From positions 124,001 through 188,000 of the forward strand of contig NZ_AKXQ01000008.1 in the NCBI RefSeq assembly GCF_000276805.1: a DNA stretch of 64,000 nucleotides, given 5' to 3'. This document shows, in pieces, positions 63,715 through 64,000 of this stretch (position 1 is the first letter of the stretch; each line of letters opens with the position of its first letter). Under the pieces are notes generated by a model, which saw only the letters and a list, made by a program, of their open reading frames with translations, made no database searches and was not told the origin of the DNA. A program made the translations under genes and the position numbers. This DNA is from Moritella dasanensis ArB 0140. Lineage in GTDB: Bacteria; Pseudomonadota; Gammaproteobacteria; Enterobacterales; Moritellaceae.

Positions 63715-64000
63715 TTATGCCGACTCGTTAATAATCGCAAGGCATTCACTGGCATGGCTGGTCACTAAGAAGTGGCTAGCCCCTGTGATTGTATAACGCT
63801 TGTTGTTCGGTAACTCATGACTTAAATGACTAACAATGGCTTGTGCAATCGGGTTTGATGCCGACCCGCACACTAATTTGGTCGGTATGGTTAATGCTTG
63901 CAACGCGGATCTGTCATGGTAAGTATTTTCACACAGGGTCCAATGACGATTGTTATTTTCGGTGAGTGGTACCATGCCATCTTTAATGAAATCGGGTAGG
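63715..64000 (-). CDS. Alpha/beta hydrolase, C-terminal part (5' partial)
   Basis: The frame is open to the right edge; at least 95 residues are seen (LPDFIKDGMVPLTENNN...). The C-terminal half of an alpha/beta hydrolase: IPTKLVCGSASNPIAQAI carries the strand before the acid residue, and ITGASHFLVTSHAS carries the catalytic His. The nucleophile elbow lies outside the window. Probably a hydrolase/acyltransferase of the MhpC/proline iminopeptidase-like group; substrate unknown. Confidence 0.7.
   Translation of the reverse strand, partial: LPDFIKDGMVPLTENNNRHWTLCENTYHDRSALQALTIPTKLVCGSASNPIAQAIVSHLSHELPNNKRYTITGASHFLVTSHASECLAIINESA

Overview
The window looks like chromosomal DNA of a marine, probably cold-adapted gammaproteobacterium close to Moritella, Photobacterium, Vibrio or Shewanella. 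The reasons are a moderate A+T bias, several small families typical of that group (a PBPRA1643-type SEC-C protein, a DUF3157 protein, YwbE), many Cache-type chemoreceptors and cyclic-di-GMP proteins, and an aryl-polyene-type fatty acid cluster. This is inference from gene content; no rRNA, tRNA, CRISPR array or intact insertion sequence was seen.

Layout. 1-3924: the distal end of an aryl-polyene (APE) type II polyketide operon (DUF3261 protein, KS, DH, KR, KS), closed by a strong terminator. 4030-9897: secreted hydrolase, a Tag-like glycosylase with a YceB-like protein, a Cache chemoreceptor and a SEC-C protein. 9898-12781: the pyruvate-type two-component system BtsS/BtsR, and downstream of it an unannotated transcript-like stretch with a 14-codon ORF, long-range pairing, a terminator and BtsR-like half-sites. 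13108-23545: signalling genes (PAS-GGDEF, GAF, HD-GYP, RpoS-like sigma factor, Cache-GGDEF-EAL, PAS chemoreceptor) mixed with an aldo/keto reductase and Ogt. 23811-28500: alkylsulfatase with a LysR regulator and a striking repeat-operator array, then a periplasmic alpha-amylase.

28771-38745 is the most accessory-looking part. It holds a Dcm-like cytosine methyltransferase divergent from an MvaI/BcnI-family endonuclease, a methyltransferase-HNH nuclease fusion, an unrecognised three-gene operon (membrane, secreted Cys-rich, soluble), a 28-codon ORF whose ribosome binding site lies in a perfect hairpin, a Cys-tailed GRDP-like protein, a zinc-ribbon-like protein and a NYN-LOTUS-cold-shock protein. 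A decayed fragment of the NYN gene lies at 41319-41432, beyond a LysR/cytochrome b561/GST segment.

41500-51084 carries SDR, AraC, a disrupted MATE transporter, a patatin, and a TetR-controlled RND efflux pair with a four-site operator array. 52219-54665 carries a coiled-coil membrane protein followed by what I read as a highly divergent FtsZ/tubulin-fold protein without the GTP-binding loop, which is the most surprising gene here. 54794-59137 is a two-gene lipoprotein operon (DUF1566 protein and DUF1566-di-heme peroxidase fusion) behind a perfect Fur-like palindrome. The window ends with a PfkB kinase, a hybrid histidine kinase, a PAS-GGDEF protein and an edge-truncated alpha/beta hydrolase.

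A recurring feature is that short tandem repeats (7 to about 27 bp units) sit on or just after the stop codons of many genes, which suggests local slippage duplication at gene 3' ends.
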